64,000 nucleotides of DNA from NCBI GenBank assembly GCA_016801885.1, contig CM028892.1, positions 10,300,114 to 10,364,113 of the forward strand. Direction: 5' to 3'. Shown one piece after another: positions 1-11,000 of the stretch. Both the position numbers and the translations under genes were made by a program. Every line of letters starts with the position of its first letter. The stretch's first letter is position 1. The notes under the pieces were generated by a model. The model searched no databases. It was not told the DNA's origin and saw only the letters and a list, made by a program, of their open reading frames with translations. This stretch comes from Toxotes chatareus (Eukaryota > Chordata > Actinopteri > Toxotidae).

Positions 1-1185
1 AGCTGTGGCAGCAGCAGGGTTCAGGGTGTTGGCTCTGGACATGAAGGGATATGGAGGGTCCACAGCGCCGCCGGGTGTGTTTACGTGTCGACATTCAAGA
101 CTAAATCTCTGAAGCAAACAAACAAACTTGAACTTTGAACTAACTTTATTAACAATAGTGAGCACAGGTCATGATCAGTGACAGCTCTCTGTGATCTGCT
201 TTAAACAAACTGTTCACTCGCTTATTAAAGACAAAAGGTTCAATAACTGTCATTTAACATGTTTGTGTTCGTACCTCATCAACTGTGGCTCACGGGTCAT
301 TTTCCCACCAACAGACATCGAGGAATATTCACAGGAGCAGCTCTGCAAGGTACACACACACACACACACCTGATTTATCCATGTTGTTGTGTTGCTGTGC
401 CTGCCACTCTAACAGTAGTGTGAAGCTGTTTCTGTTCTTTTTCAGGATTTGATCACATTCCTTGATAAAATGGTGAGTGAGCACAGTAATCCAGCTTAAA
501 TCAAACTGTAAATAAAGTTGTGAGATGTAAAACTTGCAGCAGGTGTTGGTGGACCAGCGTCCACGCTGAGTTCACAACCCGAGCACATCCCTACGTTTGA
601 GGTGTGACAGCTGGCTCTCGTCTCTGTCCCTTTTCCAGTCCATGCCACAGGTCACCCTGGTGGGTCACGACTGGGGCGGCTTGCTGGTCTGGACCATGGC
701 TCAGTACTTTCCTGAGAGAGTCAGGTAAACACATCCGTGAACATATTTAGGTTTAAGTTTTAAACAGGAGTGAAATGTGTGTGTTCCTGTGTGTGTGAAG
801 GGCTGTGGCGTCTCTGAACACGCCCCTGTTCCCGGCCGATCCGTCTGTTCCTCCCGGGCAGAGACTGAAGGCTGTGCCCATATTCGATTACCAGCTCTAC
901 TTCCAGAAACCAGTGAGTCTGTGTGCAGCACGCACGCACACGCACACACAGACACACACACACAACCCTCCTACTGCTGCACACCAGCTGTGGCACAGAG
1001 CAACACAACGTAACGTCGACCAGCACCTGTAAAGCTTTAACACACAGGTTAATAAGACAGTTTGTGGATTCAGGGGGAAACTGTGTGTGTGTGTGTGTGT
1101 TACAGGGTGTCGCAGAGGCTGAGCTGGAGAAAAACTTGGAGAGAACCTTCAAGATTTTCTTTTCCAGCAGCAGTGAAGCGGTGAG

Positions 1186-1228
<43 letters not shown>

Positions 1229-2231
1229 GTAACAGGTCTGCACAGGTGATTTTCTCTCTTCCTCAGGTGAGGCGTCCAGCTCTCAGCACCGCAGGTGTCT
1301 GTGCTCGAGGTCAGAGGGTTTTCTAACTACACATCATCGAGCTGACAGACGGATAAAGAGCAAACACCAACACATCCTGTGTGTGTGTGTGTGTTACAGG
1401 GGGTCTGTTTGTGGGTCTACCTGAGCAGATTCCCAGGAGCTCCATGCTGACGGAGGCCGACCTGCAGTTCTACATCAGCCAGTACAAAGAAAACGGCTTC
1501 AGGTGGCTCAGATATAACAGATTAAAGTTGTAGTGCAGGTGTAGGTTTCATAACGCAGTCGAAATCCTACTGAGAAACGTCACACATCATCAAAAAGTCA
1601 TTTTCACTCAGCAGTAACAGTCTGGCGTTTGGTTTCCCAGGAGACCTCTGAACTGGTATCGTAATGGTGAGGTGAACTGGAGGTGGATGTGTTCTCGGCC
1701 CAGTGGAAAGGTTTGTCACGATGCCCACCTGAAACATTTACTGAAAACATGAGCGCTACACCTGCACCTTCAGCGAGCTGCTACACACCCTGGAAAACAT
1801 TTTCCCAGTCACACAAACAACATCCTGGATTTTAAGAGAAAAACCTTTTCTGATCACTACAGAGGGTTTTAACATCTGGATTCTGAGGACTGTGTGTGTG
1901 TGTGTCTCAGCTGCTGATGCCGGCGCTGATGGTGACGGCAGGTAAAGACCCCGTGCTGCTGCCGGCCTTCTCCAAAGGGATGGAGGACAAGGTGAGAGAA
2001 ACAGGAGGGAGCACGACAAACTGCAGACAGTGTGATCACAGATTATTGGAAATGAACCTGAAATCTGTTACTTATTCATTTCAGATCCCGAACCTGAGCA
2101 GAGGACACATCGAGGAGTGTGGACACTGGACTCAGATGGACAGGCCAGCAGAGACGAACAACATCCTGATATCATGGCTTAAAGAAACACATAAGAAGGA
2201 CGGAAGGGTTAGTGTGGCCCCCAGACTGTGA
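1..2231 (+). CDS. ephx2: Soluble epoxide hydrolase (EPHX2), C-terminal alpha/beta-hydrolase part; 5' end outside window
   Basis: Hydrolyses epoxides of fatty acids to diols in cytosol and peroxisomes. Exons supported by splice sites and phase: 1-74 (may begin upstream), 315-349, 446-472, 639-724, 801-912, 1106-1180, 1267-1309, 1400-1502, 1641-1710, 1911-1991 and 2085-2231 (stop 2229-2231). The translation carries the family signatures: HDWGG with the nucleophilic Asp, FDYQLYF and NWYRN with the two epoxide-polarising Tyr, GKDPVLL with the acidic triad residue, and ECGHWTQMD with the catalytic His. All key hydrolase residues are kept, so the domain should be active. The N-terminal phosphatase domain lies outside the window. 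The protein ends in PRL, a weak match to a PTS1 peroxisomal signal. Several introns carry CA or TG repeats next to the splice sites. Other alpha/beta hydrolases are unlikely because matches run through every exon. Confidence 0.93.
1189..1225. repeat. (CA)n microsatellite just inside an ephx2 intron
   Basis: About 18 CA units start a few bases after the 5' splice site that follows the exon ending at 1180. Shorter CA or TG tracts lie in other ephx2 introns, near 352-369, 935-963, 1082-1101 and 1380-1394. Confidence 0.9.
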
Positions 2232-2387
2232 GGAGGGAAGGAAGGAGGGAAGGAAAAAGCGGGGTGAAGTGCCGTTTCAGTGCTGCATGTCAGAGACAGA
2301 CACAGGGTGGAGGTGGATGAAGCATCATTTCCAGTTAATTCATTCCAGTTTACCTGCTCGTGCAGAAAACGATTCAACATGTGACAG

Positions 2388-2393
2388 AATAAA
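2388..2393 (+). terminator. Polyadenylation signal AATAAA of ephx2
   Basis: A canonical AATAAA hexamer lies about 157 bases after the ephx2 stop codon. It fits a short 3' UTR of about 180 bases. Confidence 0.7.
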
Positions 2394-3483
2394 GTTTCCA
2401 TTGATAAATGACCAGTGAATGAAGACTGACTTGGGTTTAAATGGAGAAGTTCTTTTGAGGAAACTTCTGTTTTTTTTATTTATAAATTTAGCACCAGATT
2501 ACAAACAGGTACGACAGGTGTTTCCAGGAAGGGTTAACGCGTAACATAAAGTGTCACAGAATTCTCTTCACCTCAGAAATGGATCTACTCATTATGATTT
2601 TGTTTTCATTGACACATTATATTATAATTATATTTTTGCTTGAACTGGACAAAAACCTGCAGGACGACAAAGACATACTCTAATGTCACGGATGTTAATG
2701 GGATGGCTTAGATGGTAAAGATAAAAATTTGTTTACTTGAACTTAAACTTCAGTTTTTTCCAACAAAACAACCACAAAAGCAATAATGAGATAATAATGG
2801 TAATAATAATAACAATGATCATACTTAACATAGCTAACATGGATCAGAAAATGGAGGAGCCATTAGAAAGTCAGAGAGGCAGCCGTCTGATCATCTGCAA
2901 AATGACATCAACACATCATTCAAATCACCAGAGGACAGTATACAGAGTATTTTTATATTTTACTCTTAAACCTTCAGATTTAAGAGTAAAATATATTTTT
3001 CCTCAGAGTATTAAACTTTACTCTCAAACATTCTGATTGTTTCTGTAGCAGGGCAACAGTTCTCCACTGTATCAGCTCCACATTCAGGTTTTATATGAAC
3101 TTCACATCAGAACTTCTTCCACTTTGTAAATAATCTTTTTTTTTAATTCACGCTGTGGAGGATGATTCAAACAGTGACTCTCAGCACTGACTCTGAGGTG
3201 ACACGTAACTGACACTGGGACTGTGAGATTTTGAGAATAAAAGGTTTTGAAGTTGTGAACACATGAATCGAATCTACACAAACATTTTGTTTGCTCGTTT
3301 TAAAACTTTAAGAAAAACTTTTCTCGCATTAACTTCATGTTGTAATATTATGAACTTTTTTTGTCTGACTAAACATTGTGACACTTTCTCACAGAACTAA
3401 ATTTATCCTCAAAATCTTACATTGGATCAGGGAACGACGGCGCCCTCCGGTGGTGGAGATGAAACCTGAGCATAAAGCAGTTT
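2394..3483. other. Convergent intergenic region / possible minus-strand 3' UTR
   Basis: This AT-rich stretch has no credible coding exon and separates the convergent ephx2 and PLAAT-like genes. It holds a perfect 17-bp inverted repeat at 2954-2995. TTTATT at 2476-2481 reads AATAAA on the minus strand and could end the PLAAT-like transcript, giving a 3' UTR of about 1 kb; this is uncertain. Confidence 0.5.
2954..2995. repeat. Perfect AT-rich inverted repeat (17-bp arms, 8-base loop)
   Basis: The left arm 2954-2970 and right arm 2979-2995 are exact reverse complements around the loop 2971-2978. A diverged direct copy of the left half (TTTACTC followed by CAAACATTC) follows at about 3016-3035, suggesting a small rearranged repeat. 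Confidence 0.85.
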
Positions 3484-4986
3484 TCACAGTTTCTTGTTCT
3501 CAAACAGCTTCTTCCAGGCCGGCATGATGTGCTTATAAACTTTCTCTATCTGTAACACACACACACAAACACACACAGACACACATGTCTCAGATTACAC
3601 GTGTCTGTGGCGACAGGTCTCCATGTCCCTGCCACAGGTTTTTTGGTGAAGCCTCTGAAAAACCTTCCAGAAGCAGCCTCCTCACCTGCTCAGATTTCTT
3701 GACTCCGTATCTGAAGAGCGTGGCCTGGTGCTCGCTGTTGTGAAACAGGATGTCGAAGGTCACCTCGCGGCCCATCATGTCGTCGATGGCCGGCTTCACC
3801 ACGCTGTGAAAGTCTCTGGCCGAGAACGAGTCGTCCAGCATGTTGCTGACCTGCGACACGTCACAGCGAAGCCGATCACGAACACAGAGACTTGGTGTTT
3901 GTCGTCGTGTGTGTGAATGTAAACTGTCTGTGCGTTACCTTGTATTTTTTCCCCAGCAGCTCCAGTGGATCCAGTTTGACCTCTGACCTCAGAGCTCGGC
4001 CAAAGAGCGGGAGCTTGGCGTCTGAATCTGACAGACACATAAGAAGTGTTTTAGGAAAGAACCTTTACATTTTTCTGTGAGCACAAAGCCCCTCCTTCCT
4101 CTGTTTTCTGTAGCACATTTCCACCTTCACCAACCTCGACATGTCAGATGAGCCACGTAGGGAACGCCGTCCTTCTCTCCGTAGTACACGGCGAAATGGG
4201 AAAAGTACTTGTTCCTGGGATACTCCACGATGTCCCCCGGGAACAACTTGGGGTGGGAATTTTTCTGCAAGAAGAGCAGACAAATGGTCACGTGATCAAA
4301 AATGCTCTGTAACTAGTGACGGCGTTTCTGAGACCCATCAGAAAGGAAATGACTCAGAGCAGCAGCTTCACGTCCTAATTATATTCATGTCTGAAACACT
4401 GAGGCCCAAACATCAGAACCTAAGCTGTCGCCTCTGACCCCGCCCCCACAGTTTCATATTCACAGGAGGGTTTTTCTTTTTTTTAACCACAACAGAAACT
4501 GAAGCGACTAAAGTGGGAAGCCACATAATGAGAAGCATTTCTGTGAAAACCACCAATTCTGTTGTGTATTCTATTATCTTTTTGAAAATGTCCCACTGCC
4601 CTGACTCCTGTCCTACAGCTGCCACTTCCCACTGAAGCAGCCTTTATAAGTGTCAGGGCTGGATAAAGTCCTTCGTGAGGACTCGGGGGTTTGTTCGGGA
4701 TGAAAGCTCTTTACATCGGTGAGTTCAGCGCAGAATTCTTGTTTCTAAACGCTGAATCAAACAGTTAATCCATGGATTTTGGAAGTTATGCTTCATAGCT
4801 TTTCTTCTATAGCTCTTCACGGTGAATTAAAAAGTTAAAAAGATAAATGAAACTGAGCTTTAAAGCCGGTTTATACTGTAAAAGCCTAATTCACTTTCTA
4901 CACCACTGTCTGGGACAGAAATGCTGATTTAAATGAAAATAAAATCAAGGTTATATCAGAGTTTTGGTTGTACTCACCAGGCCCAT
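3484..4986 (-). CDS. LRAT/PLAAT (HRASLS) family protein with catalytic Cys replaced by Ser, 152 aa
   Basis: Exons on the minus strand: 4986-4978 (start, encodes MGL), 4264-4135, 4027-3939, 3850-3686 and 3549-3484 (stop). The phases join cleanly to 152 residues; human PLAATs have about 162-168. Family landmarks in order are PGDIVEYPR, SHFAVYYG with the first catalytic His, VAHLT with the second His, a VKLDPLELLGKKYKVSN segment, and NSEHQATLFRYG. In active PLAAT/LRAT enzymes, thiol acyltransferases and phospholipases acting on membrane lipids, the last motif is NCEHF. Here the codon is AGC (Ser), and Phe is Gln. There is no C-terminal membrane anchor; the tail ends in KLFENKKL. It may be a pseudoenzyme or use a Ser nucleophile. 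The orthology group is unknown. The first exon is tiny and rests on phase, the ATG and a good GTGAGT donor. Confidence 0.82.
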
Positions 4987-7678
4987 GAGCTCAGGTTTAT
5001 ACTGTCCCTTTCTTCAGTCGCTTCTGAAATTAAATCAACAACACACACACACGGACACACACACGGGGACTCTGCTACTTTACATACAGGCTGTACTGAT
5101 ATGATGATGTGAAGATACAGTCTGTCACAGTCACAGTCCACTGCCCTCGCTCCCATCACCCCACTCACACATCACTGACCCTCGCCTGTGTCTCTAACAC
5201 TTTGTGCTGCAGTGCGTCTTAGCTTCACTTCAGGAGTGTGTGTGTGTGTGTGTGTGTGTGGGTCGAGGGGATTTACTGGGGACATTCCTGCAGTTTCTAC
5301 TTCAGATGTTGAATCTTGGAGCAGCCTGTGTCCCTCAGCGTCTTTCGTCCCTCCACCTCTGGGCGTGCGAAGCAGGTGTTTCCTAAACAGAGAGCGTGAA
5401 AGAGGAAGTAGCTTCAGTCAGACTTGTTTAATTGGAGACATGAAGGCACCGTGAACAGCAGTGAGTGGAGGCAACATCATTCCAGTGCTGCTGGGTGTTT
5501 TAGCTTTAACTTTCACATTACTGGCCTCCATCAGTGGTAACATCTCCAAACTGCTGCTTGGTCTGACACATGGCACTCATTCGTCTGACCTCTCACCGAG
5601 CTGACAACAGACTTCAGGGGAATGTGGAAATTTCCATTTTGCCACTTTGAATGTGGTTTAGCTTCTAAACATTTCCTCAGAGCTCAGAGCCTGCAAAAGG
5701 AAAGATGTGCGGAAATATCCATTTGTAGAGTTTAAAATAAAACAGCTGCAGCAGAGTTATGAGCAATGAGATTTCACAGAATTTAAAGCAAAGTCAACTG
5801 TTAAACATAAACTATTGAGTTTTCATTCTCAGAAAAACACCAACTTAGAAGACTTTTGTTGATCTTCACTCGTCGACTCGTCACAGACACAAACTCTGTT
5901 TCTCTTTCGTCGATGGTCAGAGAAAAAAAAACAAGACATCTGTGACATTTTCACCATTTTCTGGAAATTTATAGATAAAACGATTAATGGAGAAAATCAA
6001 TGAATCTACAGACTAATCAGCAAAGAAAACACTTGTTAGTTGCAGCTGTGCACAGAGCTGGACATGTTTCCAGATGTTCCTGTTGGAGGGTCGTTTCCCT
6101 TCACACATTCTGATGGACAGATACTGGATTTCAAACACCGTATCAGAAACACATCACTGCTGGGACACATAACAAAATGTCCGGTGTCTCCACATTAGTT
6201 TAGTTTTTGGATAAACAGAAGAATGAAATGCTTTTTTCTTTTCAGACTCTCCTTCTTTAAATCCTTTAAACACCCGTTGGATTATCACAGAGATACATCA
6301 GTGTGAAGATTAAAGCAACAGTTCAACATTTCCAAATCTAAAGCTCACTAATTACCAAATTAAAGTAGAATTCATGAATGTACAAGCACGCAGACTCTGA
6401 TGAGACGATCCCTGGAGGTCTGACTGTTTTCTCTTTCATATTTCTCACAAAAGTGCCAAGAACCCACCCGCCCCCCGTCAGAGGATGATGTGACGGCTTG
6501 TTGAATACAAACCATCATCAATGAAAACATTTAAACGTTCACGTATTCACCTGCCAGCTTTGTTCACCCCATCATGTTTCTGTTTGCACTCAGCGTGATA
6601 AATTCACAGTTTTCACTCGTGGATTTGATTTTAAATGAGGCGGAGCTGTTACTCCTGTAATGCCTGAAGAAACAATGCTCTGTGATTTACGTCCTATGAG
6701 AACAGGGTTCACATCACCCGCAGAGCTCGATGGAGACCAGGTTTCCCAATTTCCTGGATTTAATAAAATAAAAGTTCTTTCATGACTAAATTCTTCTCTG
6801 AACTGTCGCTGTCTCAGAGGTAAACAGACTGATTTTCATAAATCCTCTGAAACTGTGAGAGAAATAATCTGAATCTTAGTGTCCTCACCTGGAATAAAGG
6901 TATTTGAATTCCAGGATGTTTCAGGTGGTTTTTGACCCAGTTCAGGCAACAACAGTGTGAACGCCGTCCTGAACGACAGCGTCAGCTCGTGTTAGATTCA
7001 GAAAACTTTAACTTTAAGCACTTTAACTTTAGTCCAGAATCTCAGCTCTGTCCCCAACACAATGTCTCACTTACAACAGCAGAGGACATCTGAAAAAATG
7101 TGTTATATTTCTGCCCTCTGACACAACATGAGGTAGCCACGCAGAGCACTGTCAGGAGGACGACGAGAGAAAATTTGATCCTGAATCATCCAGAAATAAG
7201 AAAACGGTGGTCTCACTCTGAGCCCTGCCTACAGAGCAGATTAGCTTAGGCTGCTTCTCCAGCTCGGGAAACATTCACTGAAAAAAACTCAGAGGTGTGG
7301 AACAAAGCCAGAGCTGCACAGGAACCCAAGAACCGGAACAGTCCAGGACACGTCCAGCACTCTGAATTAAATCTACTTAAAGCTGGAGAGATGATGATCC
7401 ACCCTGCTCTCATGAAAAATCCACATTAACAAAATATAGAATCTCTGTAGAGAAAAAATAAACATCTGAACTCAGATCCAGACCAGATCCAGGATCAGGT
7501 CCAGAACATGATTCTGTGGACTGCATCTACTGCAGAGAGTGACACCTGACCTCACACTCACTGGTTTAAAGATTAAAGATTAATGCCCCTTTATAGAGTC
7601 AGTGCAGCATCACAGTCTGTCAAAGGCACCTGAGTTTAGCTCCAACCTGAGCTGGAGGTTCACCAGTGTATACATACA

Positions 7679-7716
<38 letters not shown>

Positions 7717-8062
7717 CATCACATCAGGAACATGACATCAGTTCCTTTACTACAAAATAAAAGACCATAAAAATGTGATGATGTGAACATCACACCAGAG
7801 CTCTGGACGACAGCCTGTGAGCGGCAGTCCTCTGCGATCTGTCGTTTCAAATCACGTTTAAAAACATCCTGATCAGTGAACGATTAATAAAACAACCGAT
7901 CAACAGTAAATTAAATGATTGAAGCCATTTTTAACCAAACATGGAGGACTCACAGGGACCAAACTCAGGAACTTCACTGTTCTGGACAGCATTCTCATTT
8001 CTGTACTGAAAGAACCCTGATACATGTTTCACACACACACACACATACACACGCACACGTCT
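4987..8062. other. Intergenic region without a recognisable gene
   Basis: About 3 kb between the PLAAT-like start and the znf513 stop. I see short (CA)n and (GT)n tracts near 5039-5065 and 5238-5260 and a longer CA tract at 7674-7712, but no ORF with family resemblance or codon-like structure. The left end probably holds the PLAAT-like promoter and the right end the znf513 3' UTR. Confidence 0.6.
7674..7712. repeat. (CA)n microsatellite, slightly interrupted
   Basis: A tract of about 18 CA units with TA interruptions at its left side. Confidence 0.9.
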
Positions 8063-11000
8063 CTAAGCGTGTTCCTGTCCCTGACTCTGCTCCTGAGCGT
8101 CTCTGCCCCAGCTGAGGCCGTTGATGGGTGTGTGTTTGTCCCAGCTGTCCGTGTTGTGCCCGTGCTTCCTCTGGTGGCGTTTGTAGTTGTCCCAGTGGCC
8201 CGTGGTGTAGCTGCACTCGGCGCAGGCGTACGGCTTCTCGCCCGTGTGCCGCAGCATATGTCTCTTCAGGTTCATGCTCTGGTTGCAGGAGTAACCGCAG
8301 ACGCCGCAGTGGAACGGCTTGGCACCCGAGTGGATGCGCTCGTGTCGCCGCAGGTTGGCCAGGTTCCCGCAGGCGTAGCTGCACGACGGGCACTGGTAAG
8401 GCTTCTCGCCCGTGTGCACGCGCAGGTGCCGTTTGAGGTTGTCGAGGTGCGAGGAGGTGTAGGGGCAGTGTGGGCAGCGGTGGGGTTTCTCCTCAGAGTG
8501 GGTGTGGGCGTGGCGTGCCAGGTGGTTGGGGTAGTGGGACAGGAAGGGGCAGTGAGGGCAGCGGTACAGCTTGGTGCCTCGCTGACCCCGTCGCGATCCC
8601 CGCGACACGGCCGTGCTGCAGGGAGGCTCGGATCCATCTTTAGAAAGCAGGTCCAACGAGCAACGACGGCACACCTGAAAACGCAGTAACACAGAGACAG
8701 ACAGAGGGGACAGATGTAAGTCCTGCTGAGGACAGAGGGGACACCTCGTACTTTCTAACTACACTGTGACAGCTGCAGGGATTATTCACTTTTGGGATAA
8801 AAAAAACATGGAAGCTTATAAAATACAACACGTTAAAGACGAAGCTTTCAGCTCTGCTGCTGTGTCTCCGTGTCATGTTTCACACGTGTGAGGTGCTGCT
8901 TTGTGAAATGCTGTTTCTGTCTTCACTCATATATTTTAAGAGGAAAAACAAAAGAAATCATTAAACCACAAATCTGAGTATCAGTACCTGTCCTCCATCG
9001 CCCTCCCCCTCCCCCTCAGCCTTGTCCCCCTCCAGGTCGGCCTCCTCCAGGGTGAGGCCACACACCCGGCAGCACAGGGGGAAGAGGAGGACGGGGAGCG
9101 GCGCGGAGGGAGAGCCGAGGCCCCCCAGTGTCTGGAGGTAGCCCGAGTCCTGGGACACTCGCAGGGTCAGGTCTGACACTACTGCACGAAGACGACAGAA
9201 GAGGAAAGAAGCATTTCAAAAGAGCGTCATTCATTTTCATGTAAAGATTAGAACATAACAAACCTCCCTCAGAACAGTCCTAACAGGGACACACTGCAGT
9301 TTTCACTGATTATGAGAAACTTATCTCCCCCCTAAATCTCAAACTTCCTCCTTTGACTTCTTCTTATGAACTCAATATTTAAAAACGTCCCATCTGGTTC
9401 TTGTTCCCTCCGATCGTCAGACATTTTCACCGACGCCTTGTTTGTGAATAAAGTTTACTTTAATGTTTCACCCAGTAATAAAGTTATTTTGGATGTGCTC
9501 TTCACTGTTCAGCTCAGTGCAGGTTTGCACAGGTCAATAAGCAGTCAACCAGACAACTTCTCTTCCTCATTTTCAGTTTCGACATGTTGCTTCCTCTTTT
9601 CTGCTCTGCTCGCTGCTTCCAAAATCAAACATTCACCCCATTACTCTGTAAAACCCCTGATGGTACATTCAGATTATAAACAATGCATTTATCCTGTTTA
9701 CGTCCCTGTAAGGAAGGTAGGTCGTCTGCTGTCTCTGAGCAGGTTTTACTGTGAGTGTGGGATAATTCTCACACAAAGAAAGTTCTTAAACATACGAGTA
9801 TTTATTTACTGGAAAGGAAGGTTATAATATCTGCTCTCCAGCTGCATGATGGGAAATGTAGGATCCAGTGTTTCTGGAGATATTTTCAGTCAGTAAAACA
9901 CAGTACAGAGTGAATTCCCTGAAGAGCACAGGACTGATGTTTTAATGTTTGTTAAACCTTTGCGTGTCGCTGCAAATGTGTGTGTGTGTGTTACCTTCTT
10001 CAGCTGTAGAATTCGTTTTTTTCCGTCTCCCTCGTCTCTTCTCCTTCTCCCTCCTCTGTGGTCTCTCCTGCGTGTGCATGCGCTGGTGCCTCCGCAGGTT
10101 GCCCAGGGAGCTGCAGGCGTAGCTGCACTGGTGGCAGCGGTACGGCTTCTCTCCGGTGTGTGTGCGGGCGTGGCGCTGCAGGTTGACGAGCTGGGCCGAG
10201 GCGTAGGGGCAGACGGGGCAGTGGTACGGCTTCTGGCCGTCGTGGATCCTCATGTGGCGTTTCAGGTGGTTGGAGTAACGCGAGGTGAAGGCGCACAGCG
10301 AGCAGGAGTACAGTTTAGACGGGATATCACCAGCAGCACCTGTCTTACCTATGCTCCTCCTCTTCCTGTTGGAGCCACCGGTGATGGATCCGTCCGACAG
10401 GTTGGACCCCTCCACCTGAGGGGAGTCGATGGAGGCCGCGTGCTGGAGGCCTTCTTCACAGGTTAGACAGTAAAGCTCCGCCCCCAGGTCCAGACCCACA
10501 CCTGGAACACAATCAATCAAATTTCATGAGACCAGGAAACTGAGAATGATCAGTGTGCAGAAAACTGTGTGTCTGACTTTCAGAATGAATGAACTGGACA
10601 GTACATGATGGAGAAGAGTCTGATGGACGGTGACACCGCTACTCAAAAACGTCCCCCAGGGAAATGGGACTGATGGTGACATCTTTTAACAGAAGAGGAC
10701 ATTTTTAGACGCATCAACAGCTGCCGAAAAGTCCTCGAGACCTGGTGAGAGCACTGAATATTCCAGTCTAAGACTCAGCTACTGATCCGAGTGGTGGAGC
10801 TGAACTCTTAATGTATGTTTCGGTGGAAAAAGCCAAATCAGCTCAGTCTCACTACAGCCGAAACACAGACGACTGAGAGGACACGCTGACGTTTCCCCAC
10901 AGAAATGTGAAAGTGAGTGTACGTCCCATGAGAGGAAACTGAACGTGCTGCTGGACTCTCAAAAAAAAAAAAAAAAAAAAAAAAACAGTTACCGAGATCT

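Noticed and set aside
760..1249. ORFs full of Cys-Val or His-Thr repeats on both strands
   Set aside because: They are translations of CA/TG microsatellites overlapping real ephx2 exons.
8024..8689. Long plus-strand ORFs over the znf513 finger exon
   Set aside because: They are shadows of the antisense zinc-finger coding sequence, which has clear C2H2 motifs.
9366..9827. 153-codon plus-strand ORF in a znf513 intron
   Set aside because: No family resemblance and no splice or promoter support; chance ORF.
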